This document shows positions 54,601-61,311 of a DNA stretch of 64,000 nucleotides, piece after piece. Each line of letters starts with the position of its first letter. Position 1 is the first letter of the stretch. Location: NCBI RefSeq assembly GCF_036898465.1, contig NZ_JARUMJ010000001.1:3286001-3350000 (forward strand). Reading direction: 5' to 3'. A program made the position numbers and the translations under genes. The stretch comes from Streptomyces sp. B21-105 (lineage in GTDB: Bacteria > Actinomycetota > Actinomycetes > Streptomycetales > Streptomycetaceae). The notes under the pieces were generated by a model. That model worked only from the letters and a program-made list of their open reading frames with translations, was not told the origin of the DNA and searched no databases.

Positions 54601-55207
54601 CGAGCGCATCGGGCTGCCGGAGGGCAAGAAGGTCGTGATGTACGCTCCGACCTGGCGGGACGACCAGTTCTACCAGGCCGGCAACTACAAGTTCGATCTG
54701 CGGCTCGACGTGAAGAAGGCGGCCGAGCGCCTCGGTGACGACCACGTTCTCCTCATCCGTAAGCACTCGAACATCGTCGACGCGGTGCCCGGCACCGGTG
54801 ACGGCTTCGTCTTCGACGTGTCCAGCTACCCGGACATCGCCGAGCTGTTTCTGATCACCGACGTGCTGGTCACGGACTACTCGTCGCTCATGTTCGACTT
54901 CGCGAACACCGGCCGTCCCATGCTGTTCTTCACGTACGACCTGGAGTACTACCGCGACCAGCTGCGTGGCTTCTACTTCGACTTCGAGAAGCGGGCCCCC
55001 GGTCCGCTCCTGCAGACTTCGGACGAACTCATCGACGCGCTCGCCGACATCGAGGGCATCAGCGCCTCGTACACGGACGCCTATCGCAAGTTCAAGGACG
55101 TGTTCTGCGACCTCGACGACGGGCATGCCGCCGAGCGGGTGATCACTCGGATGCTGGAACTCGCGCAACCCGACCGCCCCCCTCTTGAACCCGCGGAGCA
55201 GCGTTGA
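51632..55207 (+). CDS. Large GT2 / TagF-type polymerase fusion (1191 residues)
   Basis: Same plan as the preceding gene but with a large insert. Residues 1-230 are a GT2 domain (SLVVPAYNVELFLDECLQSI, FVDSDDIVLPD). Residues about 390-800 are a beta-rich middle region with no recognised catalytic motif. Residues about 830-1185 are a TagF-type domain with QTWHGTPLKRIG near 907, SGYPRNDVLL, YAPTWRDDQF and TDYSSLMFDF near 1082. GAGAAAGG lies upstream of the ATG. The two fusion enzymes probably act in turn on one polymer. The next gene starts within its stop codon (TTGA). Confidence 0.9.
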   Translation: MSPRLSLVVPAYNVELFLDECLQSIADQTFTDWEAIVVDDGSTDGSLAIAERWAAKDERFRVVVQKNKGLGPARNTGVAHLTEGTEFLAFVDSDDIVLPDAYQRCIASLEESGSDFVSGNVNLLKAGEILSSPLHAKRLGTDRRRTHISRDKDLVYDRTAWNKVFRRSFWDKHAFEFPGILYEDAPVTLPAHFLASAVDVLSEPVYLWRQRTGGAPSITQRRTEPVNVRDRIKSCASVSRFLAGEPGEAYAQHKRWYDEIFITDELPLFMGVLDQAGDEFRELFMSGAADFLSRVDPQVMPRLPVSLRLKCHLIRESRLDELMELVAYERETGRAVPVVRQGLRYFADYPVIDKKRMVPRSVLRVDSDFAARARAEEIVWRDGRLHVDGHAYIRNLAAPRPQPTTLRVLMLRETGSRRTVLVRPSRTQASRATQTSGQSLHNYDWSGFSLDLDPAKLRARGGWRDAVWRVTVATVQQGIVRHTRLKAGESGSAESPAPFWVEKDVRVVPFVNDDHLYVRVERVRARLTGHQAVDGVLELTGDLGHEAAVGDAALALRLKHGSTAATLEYPVERAAGQKFSLRVPLADLDVEGRDSVNLESVDKWTAELLIGDSQRGFSVAVGRGQNDLISQHSLDGRPTAEWGGRVAAVTDDGVGRLALRTQPVQPMIGELSVTAEGRIVLTGSLPVSEDEPVEIVLRHSRHAEEHTHPTTVADGAFRADFLPVPDGLSEVPLRQGRWYLFARSTRTRVEVPVRVVPSALDALPMHFSLRGRDYTLTHRFFDRLLIEAAPDLGPDEFGWFRQRDMRTTVYEQARTAPLRDTVLYASFSGRQFSDSPRAVYEELLRQGSDMEHIWVVEDRRAEIPKGVKVIRRWSREWYEALGRSRYVVTNTHLPHWIRRREGQVIVQTWHGTPLKRIGHDIDSVQFADRSYLSKVAEETPSWSFLVSPNRFSTPIMKRAFQYDGEILESGYPRNDVLLSKETEDRARTVRERIGLPEGKKVVMYAPTWRDDQFYQAGNYKFDLRLDVKKAAERLGDDHVLLIRKHSNIVDAVPGTGDGFVFDVSSYPDIAELFLITDVLVTDYSSLMFDFANTGRPMLFFTYDLEYYRDQLRGFYFDFEKRAPGPLLQTSDELIDALADIEGISASYTDAYRKFKDVFCDLDDGHAAERVITRMLELAQPDRPPLEPAEQR

Positions 55208-56769
55208 AAGCACCCACGATTTCCTTCGACACAGTGCGTTTGAGAGAGCGTCTGGAACGCATCCCGAAGGAGCGTCGGCTACCCCTGGCCGTCTACGCCG
55301 TCACGCAGGCGATCTTCCTGCTCTGGTGGGCGGCGTTCTATCCGGGTGGGATGAGCTACGACTCCATCTCGTACGTGTGGCACGTCACCACCGGTCACTG
55401 GATGTCCAACCACTCGGTGGCCTATGACGGGTTGGTCTGGCTCTCGCTGCAGACCACCGGTGATCTGGCGATCCTCACGTTGGCTCAGTCCATCGCCATG
55501 GCGGCCGCGCTGGCCTATGTGACGGTGACACTGCGGCAGTTCGGGGTGCCGGGCAAGTGGAGCGCGTGGGCCGCGATAGTCTGCGCGGCTCTGCCGTCGC
55601 TGGGCACGTTCACGATCTTCGTCTGGAAGGACGTGCCGTTCGCCATCGGCGCGGTTCTGGCATTCGGAGCGGCCGGGCGGCTCGTCGCGCGCCGCATGCG
55701 CGACGAGCAGTCCGTGCGGGACAAGGCATTCCGTAACGAGATCGCACTCCTGTTCCTCGGCTTCCTGTGCATGGGCCTGTTTCGCAACAACGGCCTGCTC
55801 GTCGCGGTCATCGCCGCGCCGGTGCTGCTGCTGGTACTGCCGCGGATGCGCAAGGCACTGCTGGTCGCGACGGTGATCCCGGTGCTGATCTCGGGCCTGC
55901 TGAACCTCGTCGTCTATCCCGCGCTGGGGGTGATCACGCCGACGAAGGACCAGGTGTACGCGATGAACTATGCGGACATCGCGGTCGTCTACGGCAAGGC
56001 CCCGAAGACCTTCACCAAGGCCGACACGGAGCTCATGGCGAAGGTGGCGCCGCTGTCGCACTGGAGCGGCAGGGCGGCCAACTGCTACAACGCCGACTGG
56101 GCGATGCAGAAGCCGATGGACCGTAAGAAGGCCGCGCAGCTCAACACCCAGCTGATAGACCTGTGGACGCGTGTCCTGAAGCGGACGCCTGACCAGATGA
56201 TCGGGGCGCGGCTGTGCCGCTCGCAGATCGCCTGGTCGCCGTTCCCGGGTCCGGCCGACCTGGCGGGCAACACGCTGATCAGCGTCCCGTCGGTGCCGAA
56301 AAACCTGTTCGGCTGGACGAACTGGAACCCCGAGATGCGGGACAGCCCGTACCGCCCGGAGCTGAAGATCCGTCCGCTCAACGACCACCTGCACGACGTG
56401 GCGTACTTCACGTGGAAGGCCAGTAAGACGCCGCAGCTGCAGTGGCTGCTGTTCCGAGGCGCCACCTGGTGCTTTGCAGCGTATGCCGCTGTCTGGGTGT
56501 TCTCGCGCCGGCAGCGGTCCTGGGCGCCTGTGGGCCTGATGGCGGTCACGCTGTCGCTCCAGCTGACGGTGGTGGTGGCGAACCCGGCCCCGCTGGCGCG
56601 GTACATGTTCGCACCGATGTTCCTGGGCATCCTGACGTTGCCGCTGATCGGCGCGAACCCGCGGTTCGGCAGGCGAAGCGGGGCCGAGCCCCAGGCCTCC
56701 GGCCCGTCCCGCAAGTCGGAGGACCCCTCCTCCACCGGCCTCGACGCGCAACCCGCACCGGTGTCCTGA
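55204..56769 (+). CDS. Multi-pass GT-C-like membrane protein (DUF6020-like)
   Basis: A 521-residue protein with about ten membrane helices, several in the first 250 residues and more near the end. FYPGGMSYDSISYVWHVTTG and HWMSNHSVAYDGLVW in the first outside loop, with acidic residues near the membrane, resemble GT-C glycosyltransferases, which use lipid-linked sugars outside the cell. The best family match I recognise is DUF6020. The start is TTG, overlapping the stop of the large polymerase gene. It could add side-chain sugars to the polymer using the polyprenyl-P-sugar made by the GT2 enzyme. Confidence 0.78.
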   Translation: MKAPTISFDTVRLRERLERIPKERRLPLAVYAVTQAIFLLWWAAFYPGGMSYDSISYVWHVTTGHWMSNHSVAYDGLVWLSLQTTGDLAILTLAQSIAMAAALAYVTVTLRQFGVPGKWSAWAAIVCAALPSLGTFTIFVWKDVPFAIGAVLAFGAAGRLVARRMRDEQSVRDKAFRNEIALLFLGFLCMGLFRNNGLLVAVIAAPVLLLVLPRMRKALLVATVIPVLISGLLNLVVYPALGVITPTKDQVYAMNYADIAVVYGKAPKTFTKADTELMAKVAPLSHWSGRAANCYNADWAMQKPMDRKKAAQLNTQLIDLWTRVLKRTPDQMIGARLCRSQIAWSPFPGPADLAGNTLISVPSVPKNLFGWTNWNPEMRDSPYRPELKIRPLNDHLHDVAYFTWKASKTPQLQWLLFRGATWCFAAYAAVWVFSRRQRSWAPVGLMAVTLSLQLTVVVANPAPLARYMFAPMFLGILTLPLIGANPRFGRRSGAEPQASGPSRKSEDPSSTGLDAQPAPVS

Positions 56770-56789
56770 TTTCGGGCGGGTCACCGATA

Positions 56790-56838
56790 CGACGAAGGGC
56801 CCGTCGGCTCCCCTGGGGAGCCGACGGGCCCTTCGTCG
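56790..56838. terminator. 49-base perfect palindrome terminator
   Basis: Two 24-base arms pair perfectly around a single central T, one of the longest stems in the window. It follows the GT-C-like gene by 20 bases and closes the glycopolymer locus. The symmetry makes it effective for both strands. Confidence 0.9.
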
Positions 56839-57007
56839 TGACAGGTCGTGCAAGTACCGGGCACTGTTCATCGAGGGTCGGACCGTCGCCATGTGCGCCC
56901 CGCGCCGACAGCGCTCCGCGCCTTGGTCACCTCGCAAGGTGGCGGCCTGCTCGAAGCGGCGCGCACGGCCAGGGCACTGCGTGACACCGTGCAGTCGGGC
57001 GGGGACC

Positions 57008-57042
57008 GGAGATCCGGCGTCCGGGCCGGACGCCGGATCTCC
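57008..57042 (-). terminator. obg terminator
   Basis: A perfect 15-base-pair stem GGAGATCCGGCGTCC with a GGGCC loop starts four bases past the obg stop. Confidence 0.8.
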
Positions 57043-57045
57043 GCC

Positions 57046-58482
57046 CTAGAACGCTTCGAAGTCGTCGAACTCCTGGTCGGCCTCGTCCCGCTCCGCCTGC
57101 CGGTCGTGGCGGCGCTGCGCGGCCGGGCGAGGGGCGTCGAAGCGGTGGTCCTCACCACGTCGGCCCAGCATCTCCGCGCCGCTCATCATCGTCGGCTCCC
57201 AGTCGAAGACGACGGCGTTCTCCTCGGGCCCGATGGCCACACCGTCTCCGGCACGGGCGCCGGCCTTCATCAGCTTGTCCTCCACACCGAGGCGGTTGAG
57301 CCGGTCGGCGAGGTAGCCGACGGCCTCGTCGTTGTTGAAGTCGGTCTGGCGCACCCAGCGTTCGGGCTTCTCGCCCCGGACGCGGAACAGGCCGTCCTCC
57401 TCCAGCGAGACGGTGAAGCCCGCGTCGTCGACCGCCTTGGGACGGATGACGACCCGCGTCGCCTCCTCCTTCGGCTTGGCAGCTCGCGCCGCGCCCACCA
57501 TCTCGGCGAGTGCGAAGGACAGTTCCTTCAGACCCATGTGGGCGACCGCGGACACCTCGAAGACGCGGTAGCCACGCTCCTCCAGATCCGGGCGGACCAT
57601 CTCGGCGAGGTCCTTGCCGTCCGGGACGTCGATCTTGTTCAGCACCACGAGCCGCGGCCGGTTGCCCAGGCCGCCGTACTGCTTGAGCTCCTCCTCGATG
57701 ATGTCGAGGTCGGAGAGCGGATCGCGCTCGGACTCCAGGGTCGCCGTGTCCAGCACGTGCACCAGGACGCTGCACCGCTCGACGTGGCGCAGGAACTCCA
57801 GGCCCAGCCCCTTGCCCTGGCTGGCGCCCGGGATCAGGCCCGGCACGTCGGCGATCGTGTAGACCGTGGAGCCGGCCGTCACCACGCCCAGGTTCGGCAC
57901 GAGGGTCGTGAACGGGTAGTCCGCGATCTTCGGTTTGGCTGCGGACAGGACGGAGATCAGCGAGGACTTGCCCGCGCTCGGGTAGCCGACGAGCGCCACG
58001 TCCGCGACCGTCTTCAGCTCCAGGACGATGTCCTGGAGGTCACCGGGCTCGCCGAGCAGCGCGAATCCAGGCGCCTTGCGGCGGGCTGAAGCGAGGGCCG
58101 CGTTGCCGAGGCCACCGCGGCCGCCCTGGGCGGCGACGTACGAGGTGCCGTGGCCGACCAGGTCGGCCAGCACATTGCCGGCCTTGTCCTGGATAACCGT
58201 GCCGTCCGGGACCGGCAAAATCAGGTCCTGACCGTCCTTGCCGGAGCGATTGCCGCCCTCGCCGGGCTTGCCGTTGGTGGCGTTGCGATGGGGCTTGTGG
58301 TGATAGTCGAGGAGCGTCGTGACCGACTGGTCGACGACCAGGATCACATCGCCGCCACGGCCGCCGTTGCCCCCGTCGGGGCCACCGAGCGGCTTGAACT
58401 TCTCACGGTGGACGGAGGCACAGCCGTGGCCTCCGTTACCCGCGGCGACATGCAGTTCGACGCGGTCCACGAAGGTGGTCAT
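57046..58482 (-). CDS. obg: GTPase Obg
   Basis: A 478-residue GTPase required for growth and, in Streptomyces, the onset of aerial mycelium formation. The glycine-rich Obg fold ([34 protein letters not shown]) covers residues 1-160. The G domain has GYPSAGKSS (166-174), DVPGLIPGA and LNKIDVPDG. An OCT domain ([20 protein letters not shown]) and a charged tail follow. The ATG giving MTTFVDR is used. Downstream of rpmA and rplU on the same strand, the universal order. Confidence 0.97.
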   Translation of the reverse strand: MTTFVDRVELHVAAGNGGHGCASVHREKFKPLGGPDGGNGGRGGDVILVVDQSVTTLLDYHHKPHRNATNGKPGEGGNRSGKDGQDLILPVPDGTVIQDKAGNVLADLVGHGTSYVAAQGGRGGLGNAALASARRKAPGFALLGEPGDLQDIVLELKTVADVALVGYPSAGKSSLISVLSAAKPKIADYPFTTLVPNLGVVTAGSTVYTIADVPGLIPGASQGKGLGLEFLRHVERCSVLVHVLDTATLESERDPLSDLDIIEEELKQYGGLGNRPRLVVLNKIDVPDGKDLAEMVRPDLEERGYRVFEVSAVAHMGLKELSFALAEMVGAARAAKPKEEATRVVIRPKAVDDAGFTVSLEEDGLFRVRGEKPERWVRQTDFNNDEAVGYLADRLNRLGVEDKLMKAGARAGDGVAIGPEENAVVFDWEPTMMSGAEMLGRRGEDHRFDAPRPAAQRRHDRQAERDEADQEFDDFEAF

Positions 58483-58558
58483 GGTGGGTGCCTCCAGCAC
58501 TACGAAAACGTACGGGTCTCTACTGGTCTATCTGATGCCTACTGCTCCAACACGCGAA

Positions 58559-58598
58559 AGGCGGACCCGCCTTCCCACCAGGGAAGTGAGGTCCGCCT
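58559..58598 (-). terminator. Composite hairpin between rpmA and obg
   Basis: Outer arms AGGCGGACC/GGTCCGCCT enclose an inner CTTCCC/GGGAAG stem. It lies 40 bases past rpmA and 76 bases before obg. It may terminate part of the transcription or set the end of the ribosomal-protein message. Confidence 0.6.
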
Positions 58599-58636
58599 CG
58601 CGAAACGTTCGGTCAAGCCATGAATCAGGTACTGAC

Positions 58637-58891
58637 TCAGGCGACCGGAACGATGTTCACGACCTTGCGGCCACGGTGGGTGCCGAACTGCACCGAACCG
58701 GCCTGCAGGGCGAACAGCGTGTCGTCGCCGCCACGGCCGACGCCCGCGCCGGGGTGAAAGTGCGTGCCGCGCTGGCGGACCAGGATCTCACCCGCGTTGA
58801 CGACCTGACCGCCGAAGCGCTTCACGCCGAGCCGCTGGGCATTCGAGTCGCGACCGTTCCGGGTGGACGATGCGCCCTTCTTGTGTGCCAT
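58637..58891 (-). CDS. rpmA: 50S ribosomal protein L27
   Basis: An 84-residue large-subunit protein at the peptidyl-transferase centre. [40 protein letters not shown] and [11 protein letters not shown] are diagnostic. It begins directly with MAHKKG, the normal actinobacterial N-terminus, with no cleavable extension. AGGAG upstream. It follows rplU by 14 bases. Confidence 0.98.
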   Translation of the reverse strand: MAHKKGASSTRNGRDSNAQRLGVKRFGGQVVNAGEILVRQRGTHFHPGAGVGRGGDDTLFALQAGSVQFGTHRGRKVVNIVPVA

Positions 58892-58905
58892 CTCTCCTCA
58901 GTCCC

Positions 58906-59226
58906 TTACTTCGCAGCCGCGGGGATCTCAGTGACCTTGATCGCCGTGTACTGCTGGCGGTGGCCCTGACGACGGCGGTAACCGGTCTTGTTCTTGTAGC
59001 GAAGGATGTCGATCTTCACACCCTTGTGGTGGTCCACGACCTCGGCCTGGACCTTGATACCGGCCAGCACCCACGGGTCGCTGGTCACAGCGTCGCCGTC
59101 GACAACGAGGAGGGTCGAGAGCTCGACCGTGTCGCCAACCTTGGCAGTGGAAATCTTGTCAACCTCAACGATGTCGCCGACAGCAACCTTGTGCTGGCGA
59201 CCACCGCTGCGCACGATGGCGTACAC
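58906..59226 (-). CDS. rplU: 50S ribosomal protein L21
   Basis: A 106-residue 23S-rRNA-binding protein. [27 protein letters not shown] and [20 protein letters not shown] are diagnostic. GTG start. First gene of rplU-rpmA, with obg following. A strong promoter and a structured leader of about 140 bases precede it. Confidence 0.98.
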   Translation of the reverse strand: MYAIVRSGGRQHKVAVGDIVEVDKISTAKVGDTVELSTLLVVDGDAVTSDPWVLAGIKVQAEVVDHHKGVKIDILRYKNKTGYRRRQGHRQQYTAIKVTEIPAAAK

Positions 59227-59373
59227 GCGGATCTCACTCTCTTACTCAGGAACGGCACCCCCGCAGTCCAGCCGCCGGGCAAAACCCATGGGCGGGCCTC
59301 TCCCGGCCACCGAAGTACCCGGGAGGAAAAGGTTTACGGGGATGTGGCGCGCCGCTCGACACGCCGACGATCC
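59227..59373 (-). promoter_or_regulatory. Structured rplU leader
   Basis: The leader carries the hairpin CCTCCCGG/CCGGGAGAGG with a 12-base loop and a second GC-rich stem (GCCCGCC with GGCGGC). No known riboswitch pattern is recognised. Ribosomal-protein leaders of this kind can bind their own product. Confidence 0.4.
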
Positions 59374-59402
59374 AGGTTACGGGGCCTGGACCGAGGGGTC
59401 AA
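59374..59402 (-). promoter_or_regulatory. rplU-rpmA promoter
   Basis: TTGACC and TAACCT on the minus strand are exactly 17 bases apart, the best sigma-70-type promoter in the window. It lies just past the stop of the upstream dehydrogenase gene; transcription would start near 59367. Confidence 0.75.
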
Positions 59403-59414
59403 ACCGGCCGGGTC

Positions 59415-60476
59415 TCACCCGCCGACGGCCCTGACGTAGGCAGTGTAGACGTCCTTGATCTGGTCGGGCTCGAGGTCGAGGTGTTCGAGGATCGTGTAGC
59501 GGCCGGGCCGGGTCTCGGGGGCGAACTCCACGGCGCGGACGAATTCGTCCACCGTGAAGCCGATCTCCTCGGGCAGGACGGGCAGTCCGTGCCGGCGCAG
59601 CACCTGGGCCATGTAGGCCGACTCCTCGTGGGCTCCGCGCAGGTACATCGCGAAGGCCGCGCCGAGTCCGCACTGTTCGCCGTGGGCGGCGGCCCGCTTG
59701 GGGAAGAGCAGGTCGAAGGCGTGGTTGATCTCGTGGCACGCGCCGGAGGAGGGGCGGGAGTCGCCCGACACCGACATCGCGATGCCGCTGAGCACCAGCG
59801 CCTCGGCCAGCACCTGGAGGAAGCCGGTGTCGCCGATGCCGCCCGGGTGTCGCAGCACGGCCTCGCCGGCCTGGCGGGCGATCGCGGCCGCGAGACCGTC
59901 GATCTTCTCGCCCCTGACCCGGTTGGCGAGCTCCCAGTCCGCGATGGCCGAGATGTTGGACACCGCGTCGCCGATGCCGGCGCGCACGAACCGCACCGGG
60001 GCCTCGCGGATGACGTCCAGGTCGATCACCACGGCGATCGGGTTCGGCACGCCGTAGGAGCCGCGGCCCGCGTCGTTGTCGAGGGTGGCGACCGGCGAGC
60101 ACAGCCCGTCGTGCGCGAGGTTCGTCGGCACCGCGACCAGCGGCAGGCCCACCCGCGCCGCGGCGAACTTCGCACAGTCGATGATCTTGCCGCCGCCCAG
60201 GCCCACAACCGCGTCGAAGTGGCCGGCCTTGATGTCGCCGGCCAGCCTGATCGCGTCGTCCAGCGTGCCGCCGCCCACCTCGTACCAGGTGGCGTCCGGC
60301 ATCGAGGCGGCCAGCCGCTCACGCAGCCGCGCGCCCGAGCCACAACTGACGGCGACCGCGAGCTTGCCCGAGTGCGAGATCCGCTCGTCGGCAAGGACGT
60401 ACGCGAGGTCGTCGAGGGCGCCCGGGCGGATGTCCACGACGAGCGGCGAGGGGATCAGCCGGGTCAGTACAGGCAC
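59415..60476 (-). CDS. sn-Glycerol-1-phosphate dehydrogenase-like protein (AraM/EgsA type)
   Basis: A 353-residue iron-containing-alcohol-dehydrogenase/dehydroquinate-synthase-fold enzyme. GGGKIIDCAKFAA is the nucleotide loop, PTNLAHDGLCSPVA holds a metal-binding Asp, and GACHEINHAFD and AAAHGEQ supply histidines. This is the AraM/G1PDH layout: NAD(P)H-dependent reduction of dihydroxyacetone phosphate to sn-glycerol 1-phosphate. GTG start overlaps the nucleotidyltransferase gene by 13 bases, so the two are one unit. Other sugar-phosphate reductases share this fold, so the exact substrate is not certain. Confidence 0.82.
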   Translation of the reverse strand: MPVLTRLIPSPLVVDIRPGALDDLAYVLADERISHSGKLAVAVSCGSGARLRERLAASMPDATWYEVGGGTLDDAIRLAGDIKAGHFDAVVGLGGGKIIDCAKFAAARVGLPLVAVPTNLAHDGLCSPVATLDNDAGRGSYGVPNPIAVVIDLDVIREAPVRFVRAGIGDAVSNISAIADWELANRVRGEKIDGLAAAIARQAGEAVLRHPGGIGDTGFLQVLAEALVLSGIAMSVSGDSRPSSGACHEINHAFDLLFPKRAAAHGEQCGLGAAFAMYLRGAHEESAYMAQVLRRHGLPVLPEEIGFTVDEFVRAVEFAPETRPGRYTILEHLDLEPDQIKDVYTAYVRAVGG

Positions 60477-61216
60477 GCGATCTCCCGTCCACGGGCGAGA
60501 TCGTCGTGGTTGTCGATCTCCACCCACTCGACGTCGCCGATCGGCGCCACGTCGATACGGAAGCCGCGGTTCACCAGCTCCTGGTAGCCGTGCTCGTAGA
60601 ACTGCTGCGGGTCGGTCTCCCACACGGCCTTGAGGGCGTCGGCCAGTTCGGGAGCCGCGTCGCCCTCGATGAGGGTGACGCCGATGTACTCGCCGGTGGC
60701 CTCGGCCGGATCCATCAGCTTGGTGATCTTCGTCATGCCCCGCTCGGGGTCGACGACGACCTTCATCTCCTCGTCCGCGAGGGACTTCACGGTGTCCAGC
60801 GCGAGGATGATCTTCCTGCCCTCGCCGCGGGCGGCGAGCAGCGTCTTCTCCACGGACACCGGGTGCACGGTGTCGCCGTTGGCGAGGATCACGCCGTCCT
60901 TGAGAGCGTCACGACCGCACCACAGGGAGTAGGCGTTGTTCCACTCCTCGGCCTTGTCGTTGTCGATGAGGGTGAGCTTGAGGCCGTACTTGGCCTCCAG
61001 CGCCGCCTTGCGCGCGTACACGGCCTCCTTGCGGTAGCCGACGATGACCGCGACCTCGGTCAGCCCGATCTCGGCGAAGTTGCCGAGCGTCAGGTCCAGG
61101 ACCGTGGGCTCGCCTTCCCTGCCCGCGGGCCCCACCGGCACCAACGCCTTGGGCAGACTGTCCGTGTAGGGCCGCAGACGCCGTCCGGCGCCGGCCGCCA
61201 GCACGAGGCCGATCAT
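60464..61216 (-). CDS. Nucleotidyltransferase (CDP-alcohol/sugar phosphate type)
   Basis: A 250-residue nucleotidyltransferase. GLVLAAGAGRRLRPYTDSLP and KALVPVG form the NTP loop; VIVGYRKEAVY, NNAYSLWCGRD and LANGDTVHPVSV follow, and DVEWVEIDNHDDLARG closes the fold. This pattern is closest to cytidylyltransferases for phosphocholine or inositol phosphate, not to the thymidylyl or uridylyl enzymes. AGGAGGAAAC seven bases before the ATG. Coupled to a glycerol-phosphate-type dehydrogenase, it could make a CDP-activated polyol phosphate. Substrate not proven. Confidence 0.82.
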   Translation of the reverse strand: MIGLVLAAGAGRRLRPYTDSLPKALVPVGPAGREGEPTVLDLTLGNFAEIGLTEVAVIVGYRKEAVYARKAALEAKYGLKLTLIDNDKAEEWNNAYSLWCGRDALKDGVILANGDTVHPVSVEKTLLAARGEGRKIILALDTVKSLADEEMKVVVDPERGMTKITKLMDPAEATGEYIGVTLIEGDAAPELADALKAVWETDPQQFYEHGYQELVNRGFRIDVAPIGDVEWVEIDNHDDLARGREIACLY

Positions 61217-61260
61217 CGCTGTTTCCTCCTGATGGTTCACACCCGTGGGTGAGGGCCGAA

Positions 61261-61300
61261 GCGCTTGTGCCCTGTCCGACAACGGACAGGGCACAAGCGC
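61261..61300 (-). terminator. rne terminator
   Basis: A perfect 18-base-pair stem with a four-base loop begins 11 bases past the rne stop and precedes the nucleotidyltransferase gene. Confidence 0.88.
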
Positions 61301-61311
61301 CGGTGAGCGGG

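Noticed and set aside
42345..56769. An antibiotic-glycosylation cluster because of the rml genes
   Set aside because: No polyketide, peptide or aglycone genes and no deoxysugar genes beyond L-rhamnose; TagF-type enzymes and the flippase point to the cell wall.
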